From Campylobacterales bacterium (GTDB taxonomy: Bacteria; Campylobacterota; Campylobacteria; Campylobacterales; Hydrogenimonadaceae), in contig JALWMA010000144.1 of NCBI GenBank assembly GCA_027081015.1, positions 1-64,000 of the forward strand: a DNA stretch of 64,000 nt, read 5' to 3'. A program made the translations under genes and the position numbers. The notes beneath the pieces were generated by a model. It made no database searches, was not told the DNA's origin, and saw only the letters and a program-made list of their open reading frames with translations. Positions 18,259 through 27,989 of the stretch are shown in pieces (position 1 is the first letter of the stretch; each line of letters opens with the position of its first letter).

Positions 18259-18949
18259 GTTTGTCTGCCGTTCGCTCAAGATAGCGGACAGTAAAAGGGA
18301 GTATGTAAACATATCTTTTTCTATAAAGAGCTCCCTTGCGCTGGTGGGTGAGAGCGGAAGCGGCAAGAGTTTGACGCTCAAGGCCCTTTTGGGGATGCTT
18401 CCGGCGGGTTTCAGGGCACAGATGGAGTGTGAGAGCGACTTCGAGCTTCTGCGCGGCAGGACCCTGGCGTATGTTCCTCAAAACCCCTTTACAGCGCTTT
18501 CGCCGCTTACAAAGATAAGGGACCAGTGGATACTCTACGAGGAGCGGGCCGCGGAGATGATGGAGCGCGTGGGGCTCGAGGCCGCCCTGCTTGATCGTTT
18601 CGTACCGGAGTTATCGGGAGGGCAGCTTCAGCGAATCGTCATAGCGATGGCTCTGGCCACGGAGCCCAAACTGCTTCTGCTCGACGAGCCGACCACGGCC
18701 CTGGATGCGCAGCTGCGTGAAACTGTGGTGGAGCTACTGCTGCAGCTGCAGAGGCGTTACGGCTTCAAGATGCTCTTCGTCACGCACGACATATCGACGG
18801 CGCGGAAGCTTTGCGAGCGCATAACGGTCATAAAAGATGGACGGGTCGTGGAGAGCGGAGATATGCTGAGCGTAACGGCCGATCCGAAATCCGAATATAC
18901 AAGGGCGCTTATAGCGGCCAATTTTGCAAACCGGGAGTTTAGAAGATGA
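18251..18949 (+). CDS. ABC transporter ATP-binding protein (oligopeptide/nickel DppD/NikD type)
   Basis: Walker A GESGSGKS, signature LSGGQLQR, Walker B LLLLDEPTTALD. Confidence 0.88.
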   Translation: MGEFVCRSLKIADSKREYVNISFSIKSSLALVGESGSGKSLTLKALLGMLPAGFRAQMECESDFELLRGRTLAYVPQNPFTALSPLTKIRDQWILYEERAAEMMERVGLEAALLDRFVPELSGGQLQRIVIAMALATEPKLLLLDEPTTALDAQLRETVVELLLQLQRRYGFKMLFVTHDISTARKLCERITVIKDGRVVESGDMLSVTADPKSEYTRALIAANFANREFRR

Positions 18950-20889
18950 AGTCTCTTTTTCGCTGGAGCGTCAGGCTGGGGGTATTGGCGGGGGCGGTAC
19001 TCGCCGCCTACCTTGTCTACCTCTATTTCGAGATCGGCCACATGGTGCGCCCGCTGGTTGACTACAATCCGCCCAAAACCACGCAGATCTTCGACAGAAA
19101 CGGAAAACTGGTGGCGAACGTTTTCGAGAAACAGCACCGTCTATATGTACCTTACAGCGAAATTCCCGGCCGTGTGGTAGAGGCGCTCGTAGCCATAGAG
19201 GATACGATGTTTTTCGAGCATCACGGTGTAAATCCGGAGGCGATCTTCAGAGCTGTAATAAAAGATATAAAGGCAAGAAAGCTGGTGGAGGGGGCCTCTA
19301 CCCTGACGCAGCAGCTTGTGAAATCGACTCTGCTGACGCGTGAAAAGAAGATCGAAAGAAAGATAAAGGAGGCGCTGCTTTCGATTAGGCTGGAGCGGGA
19401 GCTTACCAAGGAGCAGATCCTCGAGCGCTATCTAAACGCCATCTTTTTCGGTCACGGATACTACGGCATAAGAACGGCTGCGCTCGGCTACTTCCATAAA
19501 GATCTCGACGAGCTTTCGCTTAAGGAGATCGCCGTGCTCGTGGGGCTGCCGAAAGCTCCGAGCGCCTATGACCCGACCCGCCGGTACGCCAACGCGATGG
19601 CGCGTGCGAACCGCGTACTGGAGCGTATGCGTAGCCTGGGCTGGATAGATGAGGCGACATATATGAGCGCCGTAAAGGAGGCGCCGAAAGTCTACGACGA
19701 CACCCTTACGCAAAACAGGGCTCCATATGTGGTGGATGCCGTAGTCAACACTCTCATGCCGACCTACCCCGACATAAGGCGCGGAGGCTACAGAATAAAC
19801 GTGGCGGTTGACCTGGAGTACCAGCAGATGGCGAGAAAAGCTCTTAAGTACGGTTACGAAGCCTACTGGAACCGCCATAAAAACGACGAGAACGTATCGC
19901 AGACATTCAACGGCGCCATGGTGGTGCTGGACGGAAGGAGCGGTGATGTGCTGGCGATGCTCGGAGGTGTGGACTACACAAAGAGCGCTTTCAACAGGGC
20001 GATCTCTTCGAGGCGCCAGCCCGGTTCGGCTTTCAAGCCGTTCATCTACGAAACGGCGCTAAACCTTGGGTACAACCCTGTAAGCAAGATTCCCGATATA
20101 GCACGGACCTACCGCTTCGAAGAGGGTGATACCGAAAAGCTCTGGCAGCCCAAAAACTATGAAAAGAACTACAAGGGCATCATCACTCTCAGAGAGGCGC
20201 TCGTACACTCGAGGAACCTGGCCACGATAAACCTGGTAAACGAGATAGGGATCATGACGCTGCACAAAAAACTGGAGCCGTTCGGAATAAAAGACCTGCC
20301 CTACAACCTCTCCATAGCGCTGGGCAACCTTGCGCTTTCACCGATGCAGGTGGCCAGGCTCTATACGGTATTCGCCGATATGGGGGTGCTGCACGAGCCG
20401 AGGCTCGTAACGGAAGTGTATGACGGTGAAGGAACCCTGCTGAGACGCTTCGAACCCGAAAGCAGGGAGGTCTACCCCAAACCGCAGGCCTACCTGATGG
20501 TCGATATGCTGCGCGACGTAGTGCGCCGCGGTACCGGAAGAAACGCCCGCGTACGGGGTATGGACATAGCAGGAAAGACCGGAACCACAAACAAGAGCGT
20601 AGATACGTGGTTCTGCTCTTTCACACCCGACGTGGAGACGGTGGTATGGTTCGGAAACGACGACAATACGCCCCTGCCCAAGCGTGAAACGGGGGGGCGC
20701 ACCGCCGCCCCTGTCGCCCGCTTCTTCTACTCCGAACTGGTGCGTAAACATCCCGAATACAGGAGGAGGTTTGAAGAGCCCGAAGGCGTATACCACGCAA
20801 AAAGGGAGGGAAAAGATCTCATCTATACGGATATTTCTCCCCTGCCCGACTATGACGCCGTAGAGCCGGAGGAGGATATCCTCTTTTAG
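18946..20889 (+). CDS. Class A penicillin-binding protein 1A
   Basis: Glycosyltransferase AIEDTMFFEHHGV, EGASTLTQQLVK; transpeptidase PGSAFKP, SRN, KTGTT. Confidence 0.95.
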   Translation: MKSLFRWSVRLGVLAGAVLAAYLVYLYFEIGHMVRPLVDYNPPKTTQIFDRNGKLVANVFEKQHRLYVPYSEIPGRVVEALVAIEDTMFFEHHGVNPEAIFRAVIKDIKARKLVEGASTLTQQLVKSTLLTREKKIERKIKEALLSIRLERELTKEQILERYLNAIFFGHGYYGIRTAALGYFHKDLDELSLKEIAVLVGLPKAPSAYDPTRRYANAMARANRVLERMRSLGWIDEATYMSAVKEAPKVYDDTLTQNRAPYVVDAVVNTLMPTYPDIRRGGYRINVAVDLEYQQMARKALKYGYEAYWNRHKNDENVSQTFNGAMVVLDGRSGDVLAMLGGVDYTKSAFNRAISSRRQPGSAFKPFIYETALNLGYNPVSKIPDIARTYRFEEGDTEKLWQPKNYEKNYKGIITLREALVHSRNLATINLVNEIGIMTLHKKLEPFGIKDLPYNLSIALGNLALSPMQVARLYTVFADMGVLHEPRLVTEVYDGEGTLLRRFEPESREVYPKPQAYLMVDMLRDVVRRGTGRNARVRGMDIAGKTGTTNKSVDTWFCSFTPDVETVVWFGNDDNTPLPKRETGGRTAAPVARFFYSELVRKHPEYRRRFEEPEGVYHAKREGKDLIYTDISPLPDYDAVEPEEDILF

Positions 20890-20906
20890 GTATCGAGTTA
20901 AAAGAG

Positions 20907-20912
20907 TATAAT
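20907..20912 (+). promoter_or_regulatory. Putative -10 element upstream of dynamin-like GTPase gene
   Basis: TATAAT between the PBP1A stop and the ATG at 20940. Confidence 0.45.
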
Positions 20913-20939
20913 ATGGAAGCAGAGTAGACGGAGGAGCAT

Positions 20940-22334
20940 ATGACGCCCCAGGAGCGATACAAGAAACTGAAGCAGCACCTTTCGGAAGAGAACCCGGTTC
21001 TTCTCGATGTCGTCAAGGAGTACGAGACCCTCGACAAGATCGCGCATACCCACGGCTTTTTGGACCCGGAAGACACATATACGGCGCACATTTCGTGGTG
21101 GCCGCTGATTTCGGTGTTGGGCACCTTTTCTTCTGGAAAGTCCACCTTCATAAACCACTATTTGGGAAAGAGGGTGCAGACTACCGGAAATCAGGCGGTA
21201 GACGACAAATTTACGGTCATCTGCTACGGTACCAACGACGAAGTGACCACCCTGCCGGGGCTCGCTCTCGATGCCGATCCGCGGTTCCCTTTCTACAACA
21301 TAAGCGAAGAGGTCGAGAAGGTAGATGCGGGGGAGGGGAGCCGGGTAAACCTCTACCTGCAGCTTAAAACCGTACGCTCCGACGCGGTCAAGGGAAAGAT
21401 CCTCATAGACTCCCCCGGCTTCGATGCGGACAGCCAGCGTGACGCGATACTGCGCATAACGAGCCATATCATCGATATGTCCGACCTGGTTCTGATCTTT
21501 TTCGACGCAAGGCATCCCGAACCTGGTGCCATGAGGGATACCCTCGAGCACCTGGTCGGAGCCGCGATATCGCACAGGGATGCGAACAAGATTCTATACA
21601 TACTGAACCAGATAGATACGACTGCAAAAGAGGACAACCTCGAAGATGTCATAGGCTCGTGGCAGAGGGCGCTGTCGCAGCAGGGGCTCGTTTCGGGCAA
21701 CTTCTTCGCCATCTACAGTGAAGAGGCGATGGTGCCTATAGAAGACGAGGCTCTTGCCGAACGGATGAAGCGAAAAAGAGACGAGGATCTCGCTGAGATC
21801 GTAGGCAGGATGGACAAGGTCGGAATAGAGAGGGCCTACAGAATCACCAAGGCGCTCGAGGATTTTGCCAAAGAGATAAAAGATAGAAAGCTCCCTTCGC
21901 TGCAAAAGGCGCTCAAAAAGTGGATGGTGCGAGTGAGCGTCGCGGATGCGGTGCTCTTTCTTCTCCTTTTTGCCGGCATCGGTGTGTTCGAGTGGCAGTT
22001 CGGGTTCGTATCTGCAGTGTCTGGTTCGTCCGTAACGGCCGCTGCTTCGGTAGCCGTGCTTTTGGGGCTGCTTCTCTTTTTGCACTTCAAGGTCAGAAAC
22101 TTTGTAGGGCGCAGGATGTTCAGAAAACTGGAAGCGGGCGATCCGGCTCTGGCCCAGGCCTTTTTGCGAAATACGAGGTGGTACCGCCCCATGTTCAGGG
22201 CCGCGATGAGCGGCTGGATAAAGCGGGCGCAGCAGAGGCTCGAAGAGGTGATCGGCCGCAGCAGGCGCTCGATTCAAAAGCTCAACGACCAGTTTGTCAG
22301 CCCGTCGGGCAGAGTACATGATGAAGAAAGATAG
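20940..22334 (+). CDS. Bacterial dynamin/EHD-like GTPase with C-terminal membrane segment
   Basis: GTFSSGKST P-loop, LIDSPGFDA G3, NQID G4; hydrophobic segments ADAVLFLLLFAGIGVFEW and SVAVLLGLLLFLHF. Confidence 0.8.
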   Translation: MTPQERYKKLKQHLSEENPVLLDVVKEYETLDKIAHTHGFLDPEDTYTAHISWWPLISVLGTFSSGKSTFINHYLGKRVQTTGNQAVDDKFTVICYGTNDEVTTLPGLALDADPRFPFYNISEEVEKVDAGEGSRVNLYLQLKTVRSDAVKGKILIDSPGFDADSQRDAILRITSHIIDMSDLVLIFFDARHPEPGAMRDTLEHLVGAAISHRDANKILYILNQIDTTAKEDNLEDVIGSWQRALSQQGLVSGNFFAIYSEEAMVPIEDEALAERMKRKRDEDLAEIVGRMDKVGIERAYRITKALEDFAKEIKDRKLPSLQKALKKWMVRVSVADAVLFLLLFAGIGVFEWQFGFVSAVSGSSVTAAASVAVLLGLLLFLHFKVRNFVGRRMFRKLEAGDPALAQAFLRNTRWYRPMFRAAMSGWIKRAQQRLEEVIGRSRRSIQKLNDQFVSPSGRVHDEER

Positions 22335-22355
22335 ATAGCAGTAAAATAATAAAAC

Positions 22356-22385
22356 TTGACAATAGCACTATCAACGTTGTAAAAT
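22356..22385 (+). promoter_or_regulatory. Putative sigma-70 promoter for htpG
   Basis: TTGACA - 18 bp - TAAAAT immediately upstream of htpG. Confidence 0.45.
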
Positions 22386-22411
22386 TCCGATAAAAAAAGA
22401 GGAGTTTTGCA

Positions 22412-24223
22412 ATGTCGAAACATGAGTTCCAGACCGAAGTGAACCGGCTGCTGCATCTGATGGTGCACTCGCTCTACTCCAACAAGGAGATATTTCTTCG
22501 TGAACTGATCTCAAACGCCAGCGACGCGCTCGACAAGCTGGAGTATCTGAAACTGACCGACGAGAAGTACAAAGAGCTGGAGCAGCCGGGCAAAATCGTG
22601 ATCTCTTTCGACAAAGAGAAAAAGCTTCTTACCATAAGCGATACCGGAATAGGCATGAACGATGAAGATATGGTGGAGAACCTCGGAACCATAGCAAAGA
22701 GCGGCACCAAAAGCTTCATAGAGAGCCTTACCGGAGACGCCAAAAAAGACAGCCATCTCATAGGGCAGTTCGGCGTTGGCTTCTACAGCTCATTCATGGT
22801 TGCCAAAAAGGTCGAGGTTCTTAGCCGCAAGCCGCTTGAAGAGAAGGCGTGGAAGTGGGTGAGCGAAGGCGACGGCTCCTACGAGATAGAGGAGGCGCAA
22901 AAAGAGGATTACGGCACGCAGATCACCCTATATCTTCGCGACGAGGCGGAGGAGTTCGCCGACGAGTGGCGCATAAAGAGGATAGTCGAGAAGTACTCCA
23001 ACCATATACCTTTCCCGATATACCTGGTCAACGACAAGGGCGAAGAGGAGCAGATAAACAGGGCCTCCGCCCTCTGGCGCCTCTCCAAGAGCGAACTGAA
23101 AGACGAGGATTACAAAGAGTTCTACAAGCAGATCAGCCACGACAGCGAAGATCCGCTGCTGTGGATACACACGAGGGCCGAAGGTACGCTGGAGTACTAC
23201 ACGCTCTTCTATATTCCGAAAAGAGCGCCCATAGACCTCTTCAGGGTCGACTATCAGCCGGGTGTGAAGCTCTATGTAAAGAGAGTATTCATAACCGATG
23301 AAGAGAGGGAGCTTCTGCCTACCTATCTGAGGTTCGTCAGGGGTATCATAGATGCCGAAGATCTGCCTCTGAACGTCAGCCGCGAGATACTGCAGGAGAA
23401 TATCATCCTCACCAAGATAAAAAAGGCGAGCGTCAAAAAGATTCTCGGAGAGCTGAAAAAGCTGCTCGAAAATGACAGAGAAGCCTACGAGGGCTTTTTC
23501 AGGGAGATGGGAAAGGCTCTCAAAGAGGGTATCTACAGCGATTTCGAGAACAAAGAGAAGCTGCTCGATCTTATGCTCTTCAAATCGAGCGCGAGAGAGG
23601 GTTACGTAACCTTCAGGGAGTACAAGGAGGCGATGAAAGAGGGGCAGGATAAGATCTACTACATCATGGGAGAGGATGAGAACCTGCTCCGCCACTCTCC
23701 GCTTCTGGAGAAGTACAAAGAGGAGGGTATCGAGGTTCTTCTCTTCGACGATGAGGTGGACGCTATCGTTATGCCTACCGTAAGCGAGTATGACGGCACG
23801 CCGCTCGAAAATATAGCCAATGTCGAAGAGGAGGGCGAAGTCTCGGAAGAGACCAGAGAGAAGTTCGCCTCGGTCATCGCGGCGATGAAGGCGGAGCTGG
23901 GAGAGAGTGTAAAAGATATACGACTCACAAATCGCCTCAAAGAGTCTCCGGCAGTCGTAGTTTTCGACAAGAACGACCCCGATATAGCGATGCAGCAGAT
24001 ACTGCGGCAGATGGGTCAGGAGGTGACGCCGCCCAAACCGATACTCGAGATAAACCCGCGGCACGAGATATTCGCCAAGCTGCAGGAGAAGGGCGATGAA
24101 GCCGTTACACGCGATATCGCGCATGTGGTACTGGATGAAGCCAAGATGGCGGCCGGCCTGGAGCTGGACGATATAGCCGACTTCAATGCGCGGCTGAACA
24201 GACTTATAGCCAAGGCTATCTGA
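22412..24223 (+). CDS. htpG: Molecular chaperone HtpG (Hsp90)
   Basis: EVNRLLHLMVHSLYSNKEIFLRELISNASDALDKL, GTIAKSGTKSF, GQFGVGFYSSFMVA. Confidence 0.98.
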   Translation: MSKHEFQTEVNRLLHLMVHSLYSNKEIFLRELISNASDALDKLEYLKLTDEKYKELEQPGKIVISFDKEKKLLTISDTGIGMNDEDMVENLGTIAKSGTKSFIESLTGDAKKDSHLIGQFGVGFYSSFMVAKKVEVLSRKPLEEKAWKWVSEGDGSYEIEEAQKEDYGTQITLYLRDEAEEFADEWRIKRIVEKYSNHIPFPIYLVNDKGEEEQINRASALWRLSKSELKDEDYKEFYKQISHDSEDPLLWIHTRAEGTLEYYTLFYIPKRAPIDLFRVDYQPGVKLYVKRVFITDEERELLPTYLRFVRGIIDAEDLPLNVSREILQENIILTKIKKASVKKILGELKKLLENDREAYEGFFREMGKALKEGIYSDFENKEKLLDLMLFKSSAREGYVTFREYKEAMKEGQDKIYYIMGEDENLLRHSPLLEKYKEEGIEVLLFDDEVDAIVMPTVSEYDGTPLENIANVEEEGEVSEETREKFASVIAAMKAELGESVKDIRLTNRLKESPAVVVFDKNDPDIAMQQILRQMGQEVTPPKPILEINPRHEIFAKLQEKGDEAVTRDIAHVVLDEAKMAAGLELDDIADFNARLNRLIAKAI

Positions 24224-25526
24224 TACATTTTCGGTCCGTTTTGGGCTCCGTGTAGGCTTTCGCCTTTTGCGAAGGCCTCCTGACCCTCTTCAATCCCGTT
24301 ATCGAGAAGATGTGATACCCCTTTTCGTAGCGGTATGAGAGGGTCGCGCCGTGCGCTTCGAGTATCGAACGCACTATGTAGAGCCCCAGCCCGAAGCTCT
24401 CTTTTGAAACTCCGTTTCCGTCCCGCATGAATGGCTCGAGTATCTTTTCGAAGCTCTCCGACATCGGTTCGCCCCTGTTTATGACCTCCAGAACCCCCTT
24501 TCTGAAGCATAGGTGCACCTTCTCTTCGGTGCCGTATTTTATCGCGTTGTCTATCAGGTTTTTGAGGACTATCACCATCATGTTGTAGTCCGCCTCTATG
24601 AAGCATGTGTGGCAGTAGATGGAGATCTTCTCTTCATCTATGAAGAGGAGATTGGCCGCATCTTTCGCCAGCGAGCGGAAGTCGCACTCGGTGCTCTTCA
24701 GGTCGAGCGACTGTGAAGTGATCATCTCCATCTCGGCCATCTCCTGGATCAGGTGTTCCATGCGGTTGAAGGCGCGCTGCAGAATCTTCGCCTCCTGCTC
24801 CTCCTTCAGCAGCGCTACACTCAGCTTCCCTTTGGTTATCGGGGTTTTGAGCTCGTGCATGATGTTTCTCATAAAGAGTGTACGCGCCTCCTTCATGGCG
24901 TTGATCTTTTTGACCGTAGCGTCGAACCGGTTGGCTACGAAGGCTATCTCGTCCCGCTTGTCGGAGCGGGTAGATATGTTCATCTCCCCTTCGCCGAATC
25001 GCCTGATCTGTTCGGCCAGAGTCTTGAGCGGTATCAGGCTTCTTCGCAGGGTCCAGTAGAGCAGGAAGATGATGCCGGTCATCCCGCCGAAGAAGATGGC
25101 TATCCACTTGGGGCGGTAGGTCTCTATCGGTGCCGCCACCATCCTGGAGCTTTTGGGCCCGACAAGCTCGAAATATATCTTGCTCTCGTCACGGTAGATC
25201 CTGAGACGCCCATCCTCTATCCGCTCTTTTAGGCTCTGCGGGAAAGCGGGAGGCGGAGGCAGGAAGAGCGGGCGCAGGTTGACGTTTATCTCTTCCGGAT
25301 GCAGAATCGTCTCGTATCCGTGCTCTTCGAGCCGCTTTTGCAGCGACGAACCTCCCTGTACGACGATTTTGCGGATATCGGTCTCGCACTTTACGGCCTT
25401 TTTTTCGAGCATCCGCATCTCCTGGCTCTCTATCTCCTTTACCATCATCGCAAAAAGAGCTATCAGGGCGCCGAGGGCGAAAATAAAGATCAGGTTGAGT
25501 TTGAAGAATATGGAGTGGCGGTTCAC
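24216..25526 (-). CDS. ArsS-family sensor histidine kinase
   Basis: Two TM, HAMP-like region, FMRNIMHELKTPITKGKLSVALL H-box, LKNLIDNAIKYG N-box, FGLGLYIVRSI G-box. Confidence 0.88.
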   Translation of the reverse strand: MNRHSIFFKLNLIFIFALGALIALFAMMVKEIESQEMRMLEKKAVKCETDIRKIVVQGGSSLQKRLEEHGYETILHPEEINVNLRPLFLPPPPAFPQSLKERIEDGRLRIYRDESKIYFELVGPKSSRMVAAPIETYRPKWIAIFFGGMTGIIFLLYWTLRRSLIPLKTLAEQIRRFGEGEMNISTRSDKRDEIAFVANRFDATVKKINAMKEARTLFMRNIMHELKTPITKGKLSVALLKEEQEAKILQRAFNRMEHLIQEMAEMEMITSQSLDLKSTECDFRSLAKDAANLLFIDEEKISIYCHTCFIEADYNMMVIVLKNLIDNAIKYGTEEKVHLCFRKGVLEVINRGEPMSESFEKILEPFMRDGNGVSKESFGLGLYIVRSILEAHGATLSYRYEKGYHIFSITGLKRVRRPSQKAKAYTEPKTDRKCIR

Positions 25527-26188
25527 GGTGTAAATTTATATCCCGCTCCGCGGATAGATTTTATATAGCGAGGCTGCTTCGGGTTGTCCCCTATCTTACC
25601 GCGTATCCTGCTTACGATCACGTCTATCGTACGCTCAGAGCTCTCCCACGAGATCGATTCGGCGTTGTTGGCGAGGTAGTCCCTGCTAAGAACCGTTGCC
25701 GGGTTCAGCAAAAAGAGCCTCAAGATCTCATATTCTGCCGTAGTCAGATCGAGGAGGCTCCCTTTGTGGCGTATCTGCATCTTGCTCTCGTCGAGCTCGA
25801 AATCGGTTCCCTGCGGCTGGAGTGTCGGGCGGTAGCGGCGCAGGATACTCTGGACCCTGGCTACGAGCTCCCTGGGTTCGTACGGTTTCGGCAGATAGTC
25901 GTCGGCGCCGTACTCGAGGCCAATGATTTTGTCGGTCAGATCGCTTCTTGCGCTCGATATGATTATAGGTGTGTCGTAATCTTTTCTTATCGTTTTGCAG
26001 AGTTCGAGCCCGTCCATCTGGGGAAGGGTGAGATCGAGTATTATCAGGTCGTAGTGGTCCAGTTCGAGCGCGTTGAGTGCGGCTTTCGGAGTCTCCACGC
26101 TCTGTACGTTCATGCCGTACTGCTCGAGGAATCTTGTCAGGAGCGCGCTTATATCTAAATCGTCTTCTATCATCAGTATATTGATCAT
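25523..26188 (-). CDS. OmpR-family response regulator
   Basis: MINILMIEDDLDISALL, LIILDLTLPQMDGLELC, winged-helix DVIVSRIRGKIGDNPKQPRYIKSIRGAGYKF; start set at ATG 26188 after GGGGGAAG. Confidence 0.92.
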   Translation of the reverse strand: MINILMIEDDLDISALLTRFLEQYGMNVQSVETPKAALNALELDHYDLIILDLTLPQMDGLELCKTIRKDYDTPIIISSARSDLTDKIIGLEYGADDYLPKPYEPRELVARVQSILRRYRPTLQPQGTDFELDESKMQIRHKGSLLDLTTAEYEILRLFLLNPATVLSRDYLANNAESISWESSERTIDVIVSRIRGKIGDNPKQPRYIKSIRGAGYKFTP

Positions 26189-26239
26189 GCTTCCCCCTTT
26201 CGGACGGGTCTGCGCAGGTGCGGAGTCTATATTTAACAT

Positions 26240-26245
26240 ATTATA
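26240..26245 (-). promoter_or_regulatory. Putative -10 element of the response regulator gene
   Basis: TATAAT on minus strand directly after the stop of the 40-aa small ORF. Confidence 0.45.
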
Positions 26246-26248
26246 CTC

Positions 26249-26371
26249 CTATTTCCTGAAAATCGAGATTTCGGCGGAGCACTTTTTTGCACTCTTCTCG
26301 TCATCTATCTGCATCGCGGAGCCGAGCGTAAGCAAAAGTGCGCAAAAGAGTGCGAACAGTTTAAAAGTCAT
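26249..26371 (-). CDS. Putative 40-aa secreted small protein preceding the two-component genes
   Basis: Manual translation MTFKLFALFCALLLTLGSAMQIDDEKSAKKCSAEISIFRK*; upstream AAGGGGGTTCAAAG-ATG; too short for the ORF track. Confidence 0.55.
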   Translation of the reverse strand: MTFKLFALFCALLLTLGSAMQIDDEKSAKKCSAEISIFRK

Positions 26372-26399
26372 CTTTGAACCCCCTTTTTTGTACCGGACT

Positions 26400-26452
26400 A
26401 TTCTACAAACAGGCGGTCAACGGTCGGTCAATAGAGTTTAAACGAGTGTCAA
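26400..26452 (-). promoter_or_regulatory. Putative promoter with phased direct repeats (response-regulator binding site candidate)
   Basis: Minus-strand -10-like TAGAAT (26400-26405); cggtcaa at 26414-26420 and 26425-26431, variant gtgtcaa at 26446-26452 (spacings 11 and 21 bp). Confidence 0.45.
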
Positions 26453-26533
26453 TGGATATTGTAGTCTCTTTCGATATATCGATGTCTTGAGGTTTTTTGG
26501 GTTGGGGAAATATAGCGCTTGGTTCGGCTGCCG

Positions 26534-26555
26534 CTCCGCACCCGGAGGTGCGGAG
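26534..26555 (-). terminator. Hairpin immediately downstream of glnA
   Basis: Perfect 9-bp stem ctccgcacc/ggtgcggag with 4-nt loop next to the glnA stop; no strong U-tract. Confidence 0.5.
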
Positions 26556-26558
26556 ATG

Positions 26559-27989
26559 TTAGCACGAGTATGTAGTTTTGAACTCGAACGCGGTAGGGCG
26601 TGATTCGTCCGGCCAGATCTGAGTTTCGAATTTGTAAGTTTTGTATGTGTCGAGGAACTCGTCCGTCATGACCGGCTTTAGGAAATCGTTGTCTTTGATT
26701 AGCGCTTCGATCGCTTCTCTTAGTGTGTGGGGCATCTGCTGGATACCCTTCTCCCTGATCTCGTCGAGGCTGAGTTCGAAGAGGTCGATATCCATCGGGC
26801 CAACGGGCTCGTACTTGTTCTTGATACCGTCTATACCGGCAAGAAGCAGTGCGGTAAAAGCGAGGTAGGGGCAAGAAGAGCTGTCCGGGAAGCGTGTCTC
26901 GATTCTTGTCGCCTTTTCGCCGGCGCCGTACGGGATGCGGATGGAAGCGGACCTGTTCTGGCTCGAGTATGTCAGGATCGAGGGGGCTTCGAATCCGGGT
27001 ATGAGGCGCTTGTAGGAGTTTGTGGAGGCGTTTGTGAACGCCGCTACCGCCTGGGCATGTTTGAGAACGCCGCCCATGTAGTGCCGTGCCGTTTCGCTGA
27101 GGTTTCCGTATTCACCCTCTTTGTAGAAGAGGTTCTTGCCGTCTTTCCAGATGGACTGGTGAACGTGCATTCCGTTTCCGTTGTCGCCGAAGAGCGGCTT
27201 GGGCATGAACGTAGCCGTTTTGCCGTTGAGGTGTGCGACCATGCGTACGACATACTTGTACTTCTGAACGTTGTCGGCAGCCTCTACCAGCGTACCGAAC
27301 CTGACGCCGATCTCTCCCTGTGCCTGTGCAACTTCGTGGTGTCCGAGGACCACTTCGAGACCCACCTCTTCGAGAACCTGCATCATCTCCGCACGAAGGT
27401 CGACCATGCTGTCGGTGGGAGCGACGGGGAAGTAACCGCCTTTCGTGCGGGGTCTGTGTCCGATGTTGCCGAAGTCGTCGTTTCTGCTCGGGTCGTTCCA
27501 CTCGCCCTCTTCGCTGTCTACGCGGTAGTAGGACTCGTTTATCTCATCTTTGATCTGTACATCGTCGAAGATGAAGAACTCGTTTTCGGGACCGAAATAG
27601 GCCACATCGCCGACGCCGGACTCTTCAAGATATTTGAGCGCCTTTTTCGCGATGGAGCGGGGGCACTTCTCGTACATCTGCCCTTTGTAGATATCGTATA
27701 CGTCGCAGAATACGATGATGGTCGGGTCTGCAGTGAACGGATCGAGGAATGCGGTTTCGATATCGGGCTTGAGGATCATGTCCGATTTGTTGATGGGCTG
27801 CCACGCTTCTATGGAGCTGCCGTCGAACGGAAGACCGTTTGTGAGCATCTCTTTGTCGAGCGCGCTGAGAAGGTATGTGAGGTGGTGCCACGCCCCTTTT
27901 ATATCGGTGAAGCGGAGGTCGACGAACTTTACATCGTTTTCCGCGCAGTATCTGAAGAACTCTTCGACATTGTTGACGAATTTGCCCAT
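26559..27989 (-). CDS. glnA: Type I glutamine synthetase
   Basis: [26 protein letters not shown]-like [39 protein letters not shown]; start set at [12 protein letters not shown]. Confidence 0.97.
   Translation of the reverse strand: MGKFVNNVEEFFRYCAENDVKFVDLRFTDIKGAWHHLTYLLSALDKEMLTNGLPFDGSSIEAWQPINKSDMILKPDIETAFLDPFTADPTIIVFCDVYDIYKGQMYEKCPRSIAKKALKYLEESGVGDVAYFGPENEFFIFDDVQIKDEINESYYRVDSEEGEWNDPSRNDDFGNIGHRPRTKGGYFPVAPTDSMVDLRAEMMQVLEEVGLEVVLGHHEVAQAQGEIGVRFGTLVEAADNVQKYKYVVRMVAHLNGKTATFMPKPLFGDNGNGMHVHQSIWKDGKNLFYKEGEYGNLSETARHYMGGVLKHAQAVAAFTNASTNSYKRLIPGFEAPSILTYSSQNRSASIRIPYGAGEKATRIETRFPDSSSCPYLAFTALLLAGIDGIKNKYEPVGPMDIDLFELSLDEIREKGIQQMPHTLREAIEALIKDNDFLKPVMTDEFLDTYKTYKFETQIWPDESRPTAFEFKTTYSC

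Noticed and set aside
22928-24124. 398-aa minus-strand ORF
   Set aside because: Antisense shadow of htpG.
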